Below, in pieces: positions 53,748 through 64,000 of a stretch of DNA of 64,000 nt. Source of the DNA: Flabesymbios commensalis (taxonomy: Eukaryota > Annelida > Polychaeta > Terebellida > Flabelligeridae); contig OZ024905.1 of the NCBI GenBank assembly GCA_964017125.1, positions 39,846,869-39,910,868 of the forward strand. The letters are read 5' to 3'. How positions within the stretch are numbered: position 1 is the stretch's first letter; each line of letters opens with the position of its first letter. Position numbers and translations under genes: made by a program. The notes beneath the pieces were generated by a model. The model searched no databases. It saw only the letters and a program-made list of their open reading frames with translations, and was not told the DNA's origin.

Positions 53748-53873
53748 TAGTCCCAAATTAAACAAATTTGAGCAATTTTCACCCAGCTGTGGGTCGAGGT
53801 AGCGAGACACAACTTCATGTGGATGAAAATTTAAATCTGATACCAGACTCTAACTTGGTGCGCTAAAGGTTAA
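53748..53873 (-). mobile_element. Family B2 fragment
   Basis: CCCAAATTAAACAAATTTGA, hairpin CACCCAGCTGTGGG, loop TCGAGGTAGCGA, ACACAACTTCATGTGGAT. It ends TTGGTGCGCTAAAGG-TTAA. Confidence 0.65.
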
Positions 53874-53929
53874 TCTACTTGGAGCTGAATAAAAGATGGC
53901 CTGCAGTCTGATTAGATAATTAATTAGCC

Positions 53930-54081
53930 GGATGTCGGGCTAATGTTGCCGGGCTAATGTTGGCCCACATATTATATGCAACATAGTAGGCTAGTCAGGC
54001 TGTGCTGGAACAACTTTATAAAATGAAATGTTATATGGGCCAACATTAAACCAACACACAGGAACAGAAGTGTTTGCTGAG
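53930..54081. mobile_element. Family A remnant with an expanded loop
   Basis: GGGCTAATGTTGGCCCACAT at the left and ATGGGCCAACATTAAACCAA at the right are arms separated by about 70 bp of unrelated DNA. It ends AGTGTTTGCTGAG. Confidence 0.5.
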
Positions 54082-54175
54082 AGTAAGCCCCCTATATCAT
54101 GTATATCGTTTCTCTATATATCTGGTTTTGACCAAGATCGCTATGATAGAAGATGATTTCTTATTGTATGGAAAT

Positions 54176-54226
54176 ATATTTTCATTTGAAGCTGGAAATT
54201 GGGTCAGCAATTCCAGAGTTTAAAAT
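54176..54226. repeat. D-type hairpin remnant
   Basis: TTTTCATTTGAAGCTGGAAA, GGGTCAGC, AATTCCAGAG. A similar relic (CATTTAAAGCTGTGAACTG...GTCAGCG) is at about 54757-54800. Confidence 0.45.
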
Positions 54227-55603
54227 CCTGGCAGACAATTCAGAGGGAGATTTGTTATGGGGCTCAGAACTATTATCTGAAACGCATAATGCATTTTGCA
54301 TTTCTGCTAGCCTATCATTTGTCGTTATTATAACCTAATTGATTAGTCAGTCGCGGATTGAGAGGGGCGATCTCTCTCTGCACCTCATATCACTCGGCAG
54401 TAAATTTGAGAAAATTGCATTCTGTTGATTAAAACGTTGCCAACATTTTTATTTCGCACGTCATTTGCATGTTATTTTTTATTGTATAAGGATAAGCCAA
54501 TACAATACACCCCTAGATTGCGCTGGAATTCATCCGAAATTTAAATACTTTTTTGAGAGGGGAGTATCTCCCTCCGCACCTCTCCCGCCCTACTTCACAC
54601 CTACACAAACCTTCTGTATATTTTATGAATTTGTCATACCCTATGCATAACCGAAGCTGATATTGATCAAATATTCCGATGTAGGCCTTGCATAAAGCAC
54701 CGAAGGGAAATTATAATGGGTGTAATTAATTGTTTTACCGTTGGGTATTTTTTTCCATTTAAAGCTGTGAACTGTGTCAGCGTTACCTCATTTAAATGAA
54801 GGACGAAATGCGACACTTAAAATAGTCAACATACCCGATATCGACCAGTCAGAAATATTGTAAAACATAGGGGAGCTAGATTAAGAACAGTCCCCCTGTA
54901 CACCAGGGCCTTGCCAGGTGTGACATTATCGTAAATGTCAACCTAGATTCTCAGCCTCTAATTGGACCATCCCGACCCCACCCACCTGCTGCAGAACTGG
55001 CTCATTATCTGTAAACGATCATATAATTTCAAGGAAGACCAGGAGGTTTCGGTCGTATCGAGGGTGAGCATGCCCAATATACAACAATAAAAGTTATCAT
55101 TTCCTACAAGATTTGTCTGATATCTAGAATACGAATGTGCACGACAAAGAAAGTTCTAGTTATTTGCATATAAATATATTTTAAAATGCATATCACATGC
55201 AGTAAATTCAGGAGGACTTTCTTGTGGTAGGACATACCTCCAGGGTTTTATTTGTATAATAATTATGTGTGAGAGAACAGAATATAAATGGTCAGTTGAG
55301 ATTGAGGTTGACGACACGGCAGTAGCTGTTGGGGATATGTGATTCTATTAGCCTGCTTACAACAGTAATTTGAACCAGGGAGCAGATTCTATCCACATCA
55401 GACTAGATCATCAACAAGACAAGTCTGGTAGATTAGCCTCCGGGCAATGCCGAATGAAGCCAATAATACACAAAACACATGGCACTCACTCCTGGACGCA
55501 CGACCACGCCTCAAGCCATACGATCTGACCAGGGGCCAAGTTCACCACCATTCGTGGGAAAAATTAATCGGTCATGAACACAAGGCACCGGATCACTGTT
55601 TTC
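54227..55603. other. No gene supported
   Basis: Apart from the hairpin relic near 54757, nothing is recognised. Confidence 0.35.
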
Positions 55604-55679
55604 ACGAGATGTTGATCCAATGTTGGTTTATTGTTGGACCAGCGTTCGTGATTGCCTGAACATGTCTAGTGTTTGCTCA
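55604..55679. mobile_element. Family A remnant
   Basis: CACGAGATGTTGATCCAATG, TTTATTGTTGGACCAGCG; the right arm is almost gone, with only TCTAGTGTTTGCTC left. Confidence 0.5.
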
Positions 55680-56067
55680 ATGTCGGGTGGATGGCACAGA
55701 ACTTGGCCCAGTACTGGAACAAACCAAGGAACTTTCTCGCATTTTCGTGGATTTATCATGGTGATGGTGCATGGTTTAAAGTCACATTCGCATGTTGAGG
55801 TCAAAACGTGACGAAGTCGCCATTTACGTCATCGCTGATGTGGAACAGAAGAAGCTTCGAACTACGAGCCTATAGGGTTGCAGGCAAACACCTTGGTCAC
55901 TGAGACGCATGCCGCCCACGTATTCCGAGAAGTTGAGCTGTAAAATTAGAAGCTAGATATACACAGTTCACTGTTATGCGACTCACTCGAGGGTCACCCA
56001 CTCACACAGCACGATAAAAAACTACACAGGTAAAGCAAGCACACTCCAATCACCACGTCCCATCATA

Positions 56068-56128
56068 CTATGATGGTTTAAGGCTGAACCAACGTCATAG
56101 ACATTGGGCCAGCATTGATATCAGATGC
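56068..56128. mobile_element. Family A remnant
   Basis: GGTTTAAGGCTGAACCAACG, turn TCATAGACA, TTGGGCCAGCATTG. Confidence 0.5.
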
Positions 56129-56363
56129 ACGTAGCGAGGTACTAGATTGCGTGTCATACTCAACTAAATGACGTCATACAAGCCACAAGAAAAACATCAT
56201 GAAAAATACAGTAGGTGTGGGCGGATAGACACGTGTCTGCTATTGGCTCATCTGGCAGACCCCCCCCCCCCCCACCAACACCACCACCAGAGGTTTGTGA
56301 GTGAATGAATGAATGCTCCCTGTGAAAAACGTGACCTTCTGTCAATCATGGATCAATGCCTAT
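56129..56363. other. Unassigned; C run at about 56260-56272
   Basis: A homopolymer run and GAATGAATGAATG at 56302-56314 are the only structured features. Confidence 0.4.
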
Positions 56364-56472
56364 CCTAGAAAGCATGAGACGTTCACCCAATTCCGGTGTA
56401 ATGTCGGGCCACCGTCTTCGACGTTGGCCCAACATTACACCAGAATTGGGTGAACCCCTCATGTCTGCTGGG
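56364..56472. mobile_element. Family A foldback, very good copy
   Basis: CCTAGAAAGCATGAGACGTT, CCAATTCCGGTGTAATGTCG, turn GTCTTCGACG, GGCCCAACATTACACCAGAA, GTGAACCCCTCATGTCTGCTG. Confidence 0.88.
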
Positions 56473-56885
56473 TAATGCATTCACTCAGAACCGAACCAGC
56501 AGTTGGCCCTAATCACCATTTTTAAACATTCCACCCCCATTTTTATGCGTACAATGTCTACTCCTAAATAAACAGGATCTGCATCTGACAGATCGATGTG
56601 TCCCACATTATTAATGATTCCTCTTGGGTATAATAAAAGCTGGCAGAGTTACCGCATCACTTTATAATGTCATACGGCATTGAAACTGGAATCAGCCTCA
56701 CTTCGGTCCAGCGCACTCCACTTTTTTGGTTTTCACGCTTTTCTTCTGCATTGGATAAAAAACAACCCCTTTTTTTCTAACGTTGACGCCGAGCATATGT
56801 CTCAGACGCTTGCTCACCGACGAAACAACATTGGGCTGACAATATTTTCATGTACTAGATCAAATTATGTCTATATTCGACCCCT
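56473..56885. other. No feature supported
   Basis: An 80-codon open frame at 56680-56922 lacks known motifs and runs into the minisatellite. Confidence 0.35.
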
Positions 56886-58266
56886 AAATAAAAGAATAAC
56901 GGACAGTGATTCAAATGTCTAAGTACATGTATAATTATGTTATTTAAATACCAGAATGACAGGAGTGATTCAAATGTCTAAGTATAATTATGTAATCTAA
57001 ATAACAGAATGACGAGGAGTGATTCAGATGTCTAAGTATAATTATGTAATCTAAATAACAGAATGACGAGGAGTGATTCAAATGTCCAGGTATAATTATG
57101 TAATCTAAATAACAGAATGACGAAGAGTGATTCAAATGTCTAAGTATAAGTATGTAATCTAAATAACAGAATGACGAAGAGTGATTCAAATGTCTAAGTA
57201 TTATTATGTAATCTAAATAGCAGAATGACGAGGAGTGATTCAAATGTCTGAGTATAATTATGTAATTTAAATAACAGAATGACGAGGAGTGATTCAGATG
57301 TCTACGTATAATTATAAAATCTAAATAACAGAATGACGAGGAGTGATTCAAATGTCAAGGTATAATTATGTAATCTAAATAACAGAATGACGAGGAGTGA
57401 TTCAAATGTCTAAGTATAATTATGAAATCTAAATAACAGAATGACGAGGAGTGATTCAAATGTCCAGGTATAATTATGCAATCTAAATAACAGAATTACG
57501 AGGAGTGATTCAAATATCTAAGTATAATTATGAAAATCTAAATAACAGAATGACAAGGAGTGATGCAAATGTCTAAGTATAATTATGTAATTTAAATAAC
57601 AGAATGACGAGGAGTGATTCTAATGTCTAAGTATAATTATGTAATCTAAATAACAGAATGACGAGGAGTGATTCAAATGTCTAAGTATAATTATGTAATC
57701 TAAATAACAGAATGACGAGGAGTGATTCAAATGTCTAAGTATAATTATGTAAATAAATAATAGAATGACGAGGAGTGATTCAAATGTCCAGGTATAATTA
57801 TGAAATCTAAATAACAGAATGACAAGGAGTGATTCAAATGTCTAAATATAATTATGTAATCTAAATAACAGAATGACGAGGAGTGACGCAAATGTCTAAG
57901 TATAATTATGTAATCTAAATAACAGAATGACGAGGAGTGATTCAAATGTCTAAGTATAATTATAAAATCTAAATAACAGAATGACGAGGAGTGATGCAAA
58001 TGTCTAAGTATAATTATGTAATTTAAATAACAGAATGACGAGGAGTGATTCAAATGTCCAAGTATAACTATGTAATCTAAATAACAGAATGACGAGGAGT
58101 GATTCAAATGTCTAAGTATAATTATGTAATCTAAATAACAGAATGACGAAGAGTGATTCAAATGTCTAAGTGTAATTATGAAATCTAAATAACAGAATGA
58201 CGAGGAGTGATTCAAATGTCTAAGTATAATTATGTAATCTAAATAACAGAATGACGAAAAGTGATT
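56886..58266. repeat. 54-bp minisatellite, about 25 units
   Basis: Unit: GAATGACGAGGAGTGATTCA, AATGTCTAAGTATAATTATG, TAATCTAAATAACA. The left-most units are divergent and longer (TACATGTATAATTATG), the rest about 90% alike. Open minus-strand frames of 135 and 156 codons arise because 54 is a multiple of three. They are broken by a few length variants and look non-coding. Confidence 0.93.
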
Positions 58267-59080
58267 AGGTGACTCCGCAGTTTCAATTATTCACGAATAA
58301 AATACAATTGGTCCGAAAAATAGGCTGTGATATTAAAATAAATAACTCTGTGTGTTTTTAAAACTGGAAATCCTATCAATTTTCACAATTAATTTAAGGA
58401 TGAGAAAGAAGGCGATATTACGGCATATTCAGGTGGGCGCCGGAAGGTGTTGGTGGGCGTGTCTGTTCCCTGGACTGGAGGACAGTGACCAAGGACACCA
58501 AGAAGGCCGTATGGCATAAGCAGGGTACAAGATAAATAATTCCTCATAAAATATAACACTGCAGACGTCGCCTTTCCAAAATAATTATAATAAAGTCTAA
58601 GCCGGACGGTATTCTATTCAAATCATTCGCAACACGGAAACAATTATCCGGCGAAAAACATATTTTTTTTTAAGTGCGAGGAATTTTGGGTCACCAAAAT
58701 AGCAAGACATGGTGACAGAAAATAGCATCGCAAAATTAATATAGGATATTTCGTAATGATTTAATCGCTCGAAAGATGTAAGTGATGCATTATTCGTTGA
58801 TAATTTTCATGCATATGAAGTTGACATTTCTAATGCAAATAAATTCATACAGAAATACACCTATGTTTCAAAACTATATCAATGTTAATTTTCAAATTGG
58901 AAAATCGGTTTATTTTTCATCTGCAAATTCTCATTATATTAAATTCAGTCAGAATTTATGTTGTGACAAAACAATTTGGAAAGGAATAAACCGTTGCTCA
59001 AAATACAAACATGAAATAGGTAGATTGGTAGAAATTTGCACATCTTAGATAACCATCTTTGTTGCATTTTTAATTCCACT
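58267..59080. other. No feature supported
   Basis: Nothing recognised. Confidence 0.35.
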
Positions 59081-59300
59081 TGTGACCAATGACATAAAAT
59101 GAATGGGGTTTTGGTCACCTTTGTGCACATATAGGCTAAACTGGACCAGAAGAACCTCTTGAGGATGATGAGATGAATGAGATGGCACTGCCCTCCAGAC
59201 ACAGGATTTGAAATTCGAGCCCCGTCGGTCTGAGGCCAAGCACGCTACCTCTCGGTCACGGAGGCTCCCCACAATATTGAATCATTTTGTGACAAATGAC
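59081..59300 (-). mobile_element. SINE-1, second module only, with near-perfect target duplication
   Basis: TGTGACCAATGAC (59081-59093) and TGTGACAAATGAC (59288-59300) flank it, 12 of 13 identical. Minus strand: GTGGGGAGCCTCCGTGACCG, the B-box region, core and a short tail. The first tRNA-like module is absent, yet target duplications lie right at the ends, so this shortened form may have inserted as such. Confidence 0.82.
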
Positions 59301-60536
59301 TGCTGCGCTATTAAGAAGACACAGCGTAACATAATCAGGTGATCGCCACCAGTCATTTCACTGCTACATCAGTACATGTATTAGGCCCTATAATAGGCCG
59401 ACACATGAATCGATTTTTTTCACGGGAATTTTAGCAGCTTTCTCCACATCTGTCATGAAATAAAATTATCCATGTGTGCATCTACGTCGAGAAATAAAAA
59501 TGACAAGAATGTACATGTTTTTAACAGTGAAGTAAACCTACATATTAGGCTATATCTATTCACAAACAAAAACAATATATAATATTATAAGCTGTATATG
59601 TGAAAACTTCGAATGCATATTTGATGACACGGCCCTGACCTTTAGGTCACGTCCGGGCGAAGTGATCGGGGTGGCGGTAATTAGGTCACGACCAAATACA
59701 CAAGCAAGGATAGTGAGTAATAACACGCAATGAACGCCAGGGGCAAAGTCTGAATTATTGAATTCCAACTAAATTAAATTAAATGAAATTAACAATTGAG
59801 AGTTTTAATATAGAGGACACAGATCACCTTCATAGAGGCTCCCAGTGTACTCTTTAGTAAAACACTGAACAAATCTTCAGACAAATCGTCAAACTTAATC
59901 GTAAATATTTTATGCTAGAATATTCTATTATGAAACGTTTCAATTACATACATTATTTTCTGAAGTTTGTTTTGTATTTCACTCTTCAGGAAATAATGTA
60001 TGCAATTTATATTGAGACGTTTGAAAATAGAATACTTCAACATGGCACACGATTAAATAAATTTGATTGTCATTGAAATTACGATGGAACTTATCTTATA
60101 TCATTATGTGTATTTTCTGTGTCAAATAAATGTGAAGACGATAACCAAATTAGATGTTTTTTTCATGATGGTCAACGTCATGATTGCATGTAGTGTTACT
60201 GAATGTTCTTTTTCAGCGAAAAAAAAAGAAATGACATCATTATTTATGTATTCTCAGTGACAATATTGCTGTTCATATACCACTCTCTTTGACGCTGGTG
60301 CGCCCGGTGGTGCGTAGCACCTTGCACTTATAATCAGTGCTATAATGCAATTAATTTATTAAAAAACGGTTATATTAACAGCATCATAATTGCATTTACA
60401 CACTGCCTGTATGTACACTCCCTGTCAATCTCTCCTGCCCCTCACCATCAGAACCAGAGGATATCTCTCAGCACGTTAATGCTCCATAGATCACCGCCAC
60501 GATACTGAGACCACGCGTAATCACATTACAAGCGAC
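59301..60536. other. No feature supported
   Basis: A short imperfect palindrome (GGTGCGCCCGGTGGTGCG... at about 60298-60320) is not assigned. Confidence 0.35.
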
Positions 60537-60740
60537 TTAAATGTGATCTATCACCCCTTATATAGTATGAATATATTTGTGACACATAAATCAAAGTCGC
60601 CACAAGATGGGGCACAAGTTTTCCCTTATATGGGGAGATTGGCTATCATGTGACCCTCTGAGAGGGTCACATGATAGCCAATCACCCCATATAAGGACAA
60701 AATTATTCATACCATATAAGGGGTGATAGATCACATTTAA
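60537..60740. mobile_element. Family G inverted-repeat element, copy 2
   Basis: TTAAATGTGATCTATCACCC and GGGTGATAGATCACATTTAA form the ends, with TTAA outermost on both. The inner palindrome GATTGGCTATCATGTGACCC / GGGTCACATGATAGCCAATC meets at TCTGAGA. Cleaner than copy 1. Confidence 0.88.
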
Positions 60741-61135
60741 CATCAAATAATGCCCCTTTATTTAAATAAGAAACGAATGACGCAGATTATCATGTATCAG
60801 GCTGAGCCAACCTTCCATTGCTCGGTGACAGAATACTATACCTGGTCTAAATAATAGCTACATATAATGCAAACTCTTGCAGCTAACTTGATAATTAAAT
60901 ACCCTGATGGCATCGCAAGGATCTGACACAGGAATCTTCATTTTCAAATAGATTAGTTCCAATACGATCACTAGATTTCGACAGCTGAAAGAGATCTAGT
61001 TTTAGGCACTCGAAACATCGTCTCGGCGCGAGTGTCGTTTGCTTGCTGTCTGCATAAATGGACGTCGGTATGGCCGGGTCTGCGGCGAAGTGAGTTTAGG
61101 CTGGCAATGCCGGGTAATATTTAGCTTGATATTGA
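60741..61135. other. No feature seen
   Basis: Nothing supported. Confidence 0.35.
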
Positions 61136-61418
61136 TACCTGACTTTAAGGGCGGGGGCCCTAGGGTAGTGGTTAGAAAGAAGCAAAAATGTTTCTTCCCC
61201 ATCCACGTGTGAAAGTCAGTATTGTGGGGAGCCTCCGTGACCGAGAGGTAGCGTGCTCGGCCTCAGACCGCCAGGGCTCGAATTTCAAATCCTGTGTCTG
61301 GAGGACAGTGTCATCTCAATCATCTCACCATCCTCAGGAGGTTCTCCTGGCCCAGTTTAGCCTATATGTGCACAACGGTGGCCTAAAGCCTGATTCATTT
61401 CATTTTACCTGACTTTAA
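61136..61418 (+). mobile_element. SINE-1 with 13-bp target-site duplication and shortened head
   Basis: TACCTGACTTTAA occurs at 61136-61148 and 61406-61418. The head CCCTAGGGTAGTGGTTAG joins straight to AAAGAAGCAAAAATG, so the first module's anticodon and T arms (about 60 bp) are deleted. The second module, core and ATTCATTTCATTT tail are complete. Confidence 0.92.
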
Positions 61419-62709
61419 ATGTATTATATTCTAAACGGCCATTTTTTCTATCCATCTATCTATCTTTCTCGTGACGTGGGCGTACGCAGTTTTTCAGCAA
61501 CGTCACCTGGGCCTACTGTATTCTGGGTGGCCGGCATGGAAGCGGTTTTTCCAAAACATTTTGCACATCTCGCTTGCAATATTTATAACACTCTAATTGC
61601 TGTGAAATGTACTCTAAGAATAATAATAAAAAAAGAATTTGAATTTGAACGAAATATACAATACATAATAACAAAATTGTACTCTGTTTTAAACCATGGC
61701 GCTATTAATGATTTCGCAATTCATTTAATTTTTTTTGTTTTTTTACAGTAAAATGGGGTTTTTTCACGGTAAAAAAACACTTGATAATTTATGACAATTT
61801 AAACACATGATGTGTGATCGCATGAGTAATATAAACAAAATTTATGGCGTTGTTACTGCACTCCATATACGTTTGATACTTTTCTTTATCTCACATCTCA
61901 AGTCAAATTCACAGAAGAACTGAAGAGTCAATCTCTCAACGCCAGACAAATTATAGCAATATTGAAGTGATTCTAATTCCCATTTATAGTGTCGCAATTT
62001 TAATAGAAATTAATGGCCGCTTGTCAAATCGGATTATAGCTCCACTACTCTGAGAAATCAATTCCTTGCACTTTCTAATAAGGGATAATTTACATGCGCG
62101 GAGTAAGTTGCAGTTGGTAACTAGGGGCTATCAGCATAATTAACCGGAATAGATACAAACACCAAAAACAAGTTTTTATCAGCAGATTGTATAAGAAAAT
62201 GCTACAATTATTTTTCTGCACATGCCATTTAAACGTATATTTTTCCTAGATGATAAAATCAATATAGTTATGATATATCGTAATATCCTCGATATATTAA
62301 TTTATTTTCAACATAAATACTGTAATCAAATTATAGACGATGCCGATTACACATGCAAATTTTCATTTAATTACCGTACATATTAACAAACATGTTTTTA
62401 TGCCAACTTTCTTCTACAAACACGTTCATAGAGCCATAATTATATTCCACAAAAAGTATTTTGGTCAGGCAATAACAATATCAATGTTACAAAATCATGC
62501 CTTACTATTCACAATTATATTAAAACGTGTTGATTTATTTTACACGGTTAGTTTTCATACATTTATGTACACCATCATTTGGCTTGATGTACACCAAAAG
62601 ATTAATACACCCGCAGCACTCTTATAAGAAGGGCACCAGCTGCATTTAATACAGGACAGGACACCTATGAGGCCGATGACAGCGTCCCCAAAGGGTGCCG
62701 CCATTTTAT
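61419..62709. other. No gene supported
   Basis: Open frames at 61419-61751 and 62340-62627 have low-complexity, AT-driven composition and no motif. Confidence 0.35.
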
Positions 62710-63017
62710 AATGGAAAATGAAATGAATCGGGCTTTAGGCCACCTTTGTGCACATATAGGCTAAACTGGGCCAGGAGAACCTCCTGAGGATGGTGAGATG
62801 ATTGAGATGACACTGTCCTCCAGACACAGGATTCGAAATTCGAGTCCTGGCGGTCTGAGGCCGAGCACGCTACCTCTCGGTCACGGAGGCTCCCCACAAT
62901 ACTAACTTTCACACGTGGATGGGGAAGAAACAATTTTGCTTCTTTCAAACCGCCGAGACCGGGAACCGAACCCCGGACTCTGGCGTGAAAGGCAGCGGTG
63001 CTAACCACTACCCTAGG
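62710..63017 (-). mobile_element. SINE-1, full length, best copy for both tRNA-like modules
   Basis: Minus strand: CCTAGGGTAGTGGTTAGCAC (A box), GCCTTTCACGCC (anticodon-arm position; loop CTTTCAC would read TTC, Glu), GGGGTTCGGTTCCCGG (B box). Then spacer, second module CCTCCGTGACCGAGAGGTAG with TTTCGAATCCTG, core, and tail CCCGATTCATTTCATTTTCC. No clean target duplication was found. A 113-codon open frame over it is incidental. Confidence 0.92.
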
Positions 63018-63175
63018 AAACGAGGCCATTATTAGTGCTGATAGCAATTCCCAGCATGCATGGGGCTAATGCCAATTAGGCAGACGTCACGAGTGACAAA
63101 ATAGCGTAAGACACAAAGGCAGTGGTTTCACAGTGACATTTTCAAGTATATAGTCATGACATATATCTCCAGCAT

Positions 63176-63575
63176 TCGTCACATGAAGCAAACTGCACCT
63201 TGACAATGTATTTTTTGTCGTTTTTCTCAATATTTGCATTTGGAATTGCTGACGCAATTTCCAAATGCAAATCAAAATATAAAACTTTTTAATTTCAAAA
63301 CGGGCGCGGCATTTTTTACATGAAGCGGTAACTTGGTATTTTTAACATTTGTAGTTGGAATTGCAAAGGCAATCTTCAGCTATAAAATAAATAAAAAAAA
63401 CATTTTATTTTAAATACGGAAGCAGCATTTGCAAATTGAAAGAAAATTTACCTTGGCAAAGTTGAAAAAAAATTCGAGATATTGTGATCCTTATTAGTTG
63501 CATTTACTAACGCAATTTCCAACTACAATTTATAAGGACATTTTAATATAAAAACAGGCAGGCGCAAGACGTGAA
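63176..63575. repeat. Three degenerate tandem units each with an AATTGC...GCAATT hairpin
   Basis: Hairpins at 63232-63272 (GCATTTGGAATTGCTGACGC...CCAAATGC), 63349-63386 (TTGTAGTTGGAATTGCAAAG...) and 63489-63537 (CCTTATTAGTTGCATTTACT...TATAAGG) lie 120-140 bp apart. Shared flanking words include CATGAAGC, CTTGGCAAAGTTG-like and CGGGCGCGGCATTTT-like sequence. The stem loops resemble those of D and E, but no CCC/GGG ends are visible. Confidence 0.6.
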
Positions 63576-64000
63576 CAAAATCTTCACCCATTGAGATTGT
63601 ATTTGGTGTATATATTGGCTATGTCAATATAATAGGGGCTACGTATTTCCACTTTTATTGTTTGTTTAATAACAAAGTGTATGCTCCATTATTCCACGTT
63701 TCCATGCAACTGGAAACACTTAATTTCACATGTAAGTTTAGAAGAACAATGCTGGTGTCGGGAAAGAACCTGTGTTACCATACTTCACATCAGGTCATCC
63801 TACCAACTGACCAATCAATGCGCACCAAATTGGACTATGTATTTTAGTTAACATTTTTCCTGTTACAAGAAACAGTTAGGATATTTAGACGTGAGTCTGT
63901 GACTGGAAAATTCCATTTGGTATCTCAAAGTATTAGAAGCGAGGGTCAACCATTAGAAGTGTTGAGTCCAGGGATCTGAATATTAGAAACAAAACCTGAA
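63576..64000. other. No feature supported
   Basis: Nothing recognised up to the window end. Confidence 0.35.

Noticed and set aside
56944-58215. 135- and 156-codon His/Ser/Phe-rich minus-strand frames
   Set aside because: Readings of the 54-bp minisatellite, interrupted where units change length.
1-64000. Retroviral, LTR, Polinton or other capsid-bearing elements
   Set aside because: No integrase, protease, capsid, polymerase B or LTR-pair signals were recognised. The reverse transcriptases found are of the non-LTR type.

Overview
This is a gene-poor, repeat-dense stretch of animal nuclear DNA. I could not find one convincing intact host gene. The organism looks like a marine invertebrate, possibly a mollusc or other lophotrochozoan. 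That guess rests on the AT-rich background, frequent TAGGCCTA-type words, tRNA-derived SINEs, LINE relics, foldback MITEs and long minisatellites. It is not backed by any diagnostic gene.

The recurring families, defined here once: (A) foldback palindromes of about 100 bp with ends like CCCAGCAAAC and centres like CGTCTTCGACG, about 30 copies; (B1, B2, C, D, E, F) non-autonomous elements of about 160-250 bp flanked by TTAA, with ends CCCTT.../...AAGGG and one strong subterminal hairpin. TTAA plus CCC ends is the signature of piggyBac-type transposition, so I treat these as piggyBac-like MITEs. (G, H, J, K) are further inverted-repeat families. SINE-1 is a composite SINE with two tRNA-like modules, a conserved core and an ATTTC-type tail (eight copies, five with target-site duplications). 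SINE-2 is a second tRNA-headed family. LINEs are represented by one 3' half with a 454-codon open frame (10432-11796) and two older fragments.

Layout. 0-10 kb: a long inverted repeat at the left edge, a worn LINE fragment, AGC and GATAC microsatellites, E/C/B2 MITEs, a coding-looking but unrecognised minus-strand remnant split by a B1 MITE, and a full SINE-1. 10-16 kb: the LINE, several A copies, and three nested insertions or chimeras. 16-25 kb: mixed MITEs, and a SINE whose tail has grown into a 550-bp tetranucleotide array. 25-33 kb: a tandem run of four A copies, a C element containing B1 and abutting D, and SINE-2. 33-42 kb: a 78-bp minisatellite of 21 units, then E, C, J and A copies. 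42-50 kb: a 5.1-kb minisatellite of 40/42-bp units that decays towards its right side, then a degenerate tandem region split by B1. 50-64 kb: D/C/G/B2 clusters, a 54-bp minisatellite of about 25 units, more SINE-1 copies, and three tandem hairpin units at the right edge.

There is no operon or pathway here. The biology is transposon biology: nested insertions give a relative order (D and C predate some B1 and SINE-1 insertions), and some MITEs share a single TTAA. The best candidate for something undescribed is the set of TTAA families that keep different terminal and internal sequences but the same architecture, a subterminal hairpin closed by a tiny GC-NNN-GC loop.
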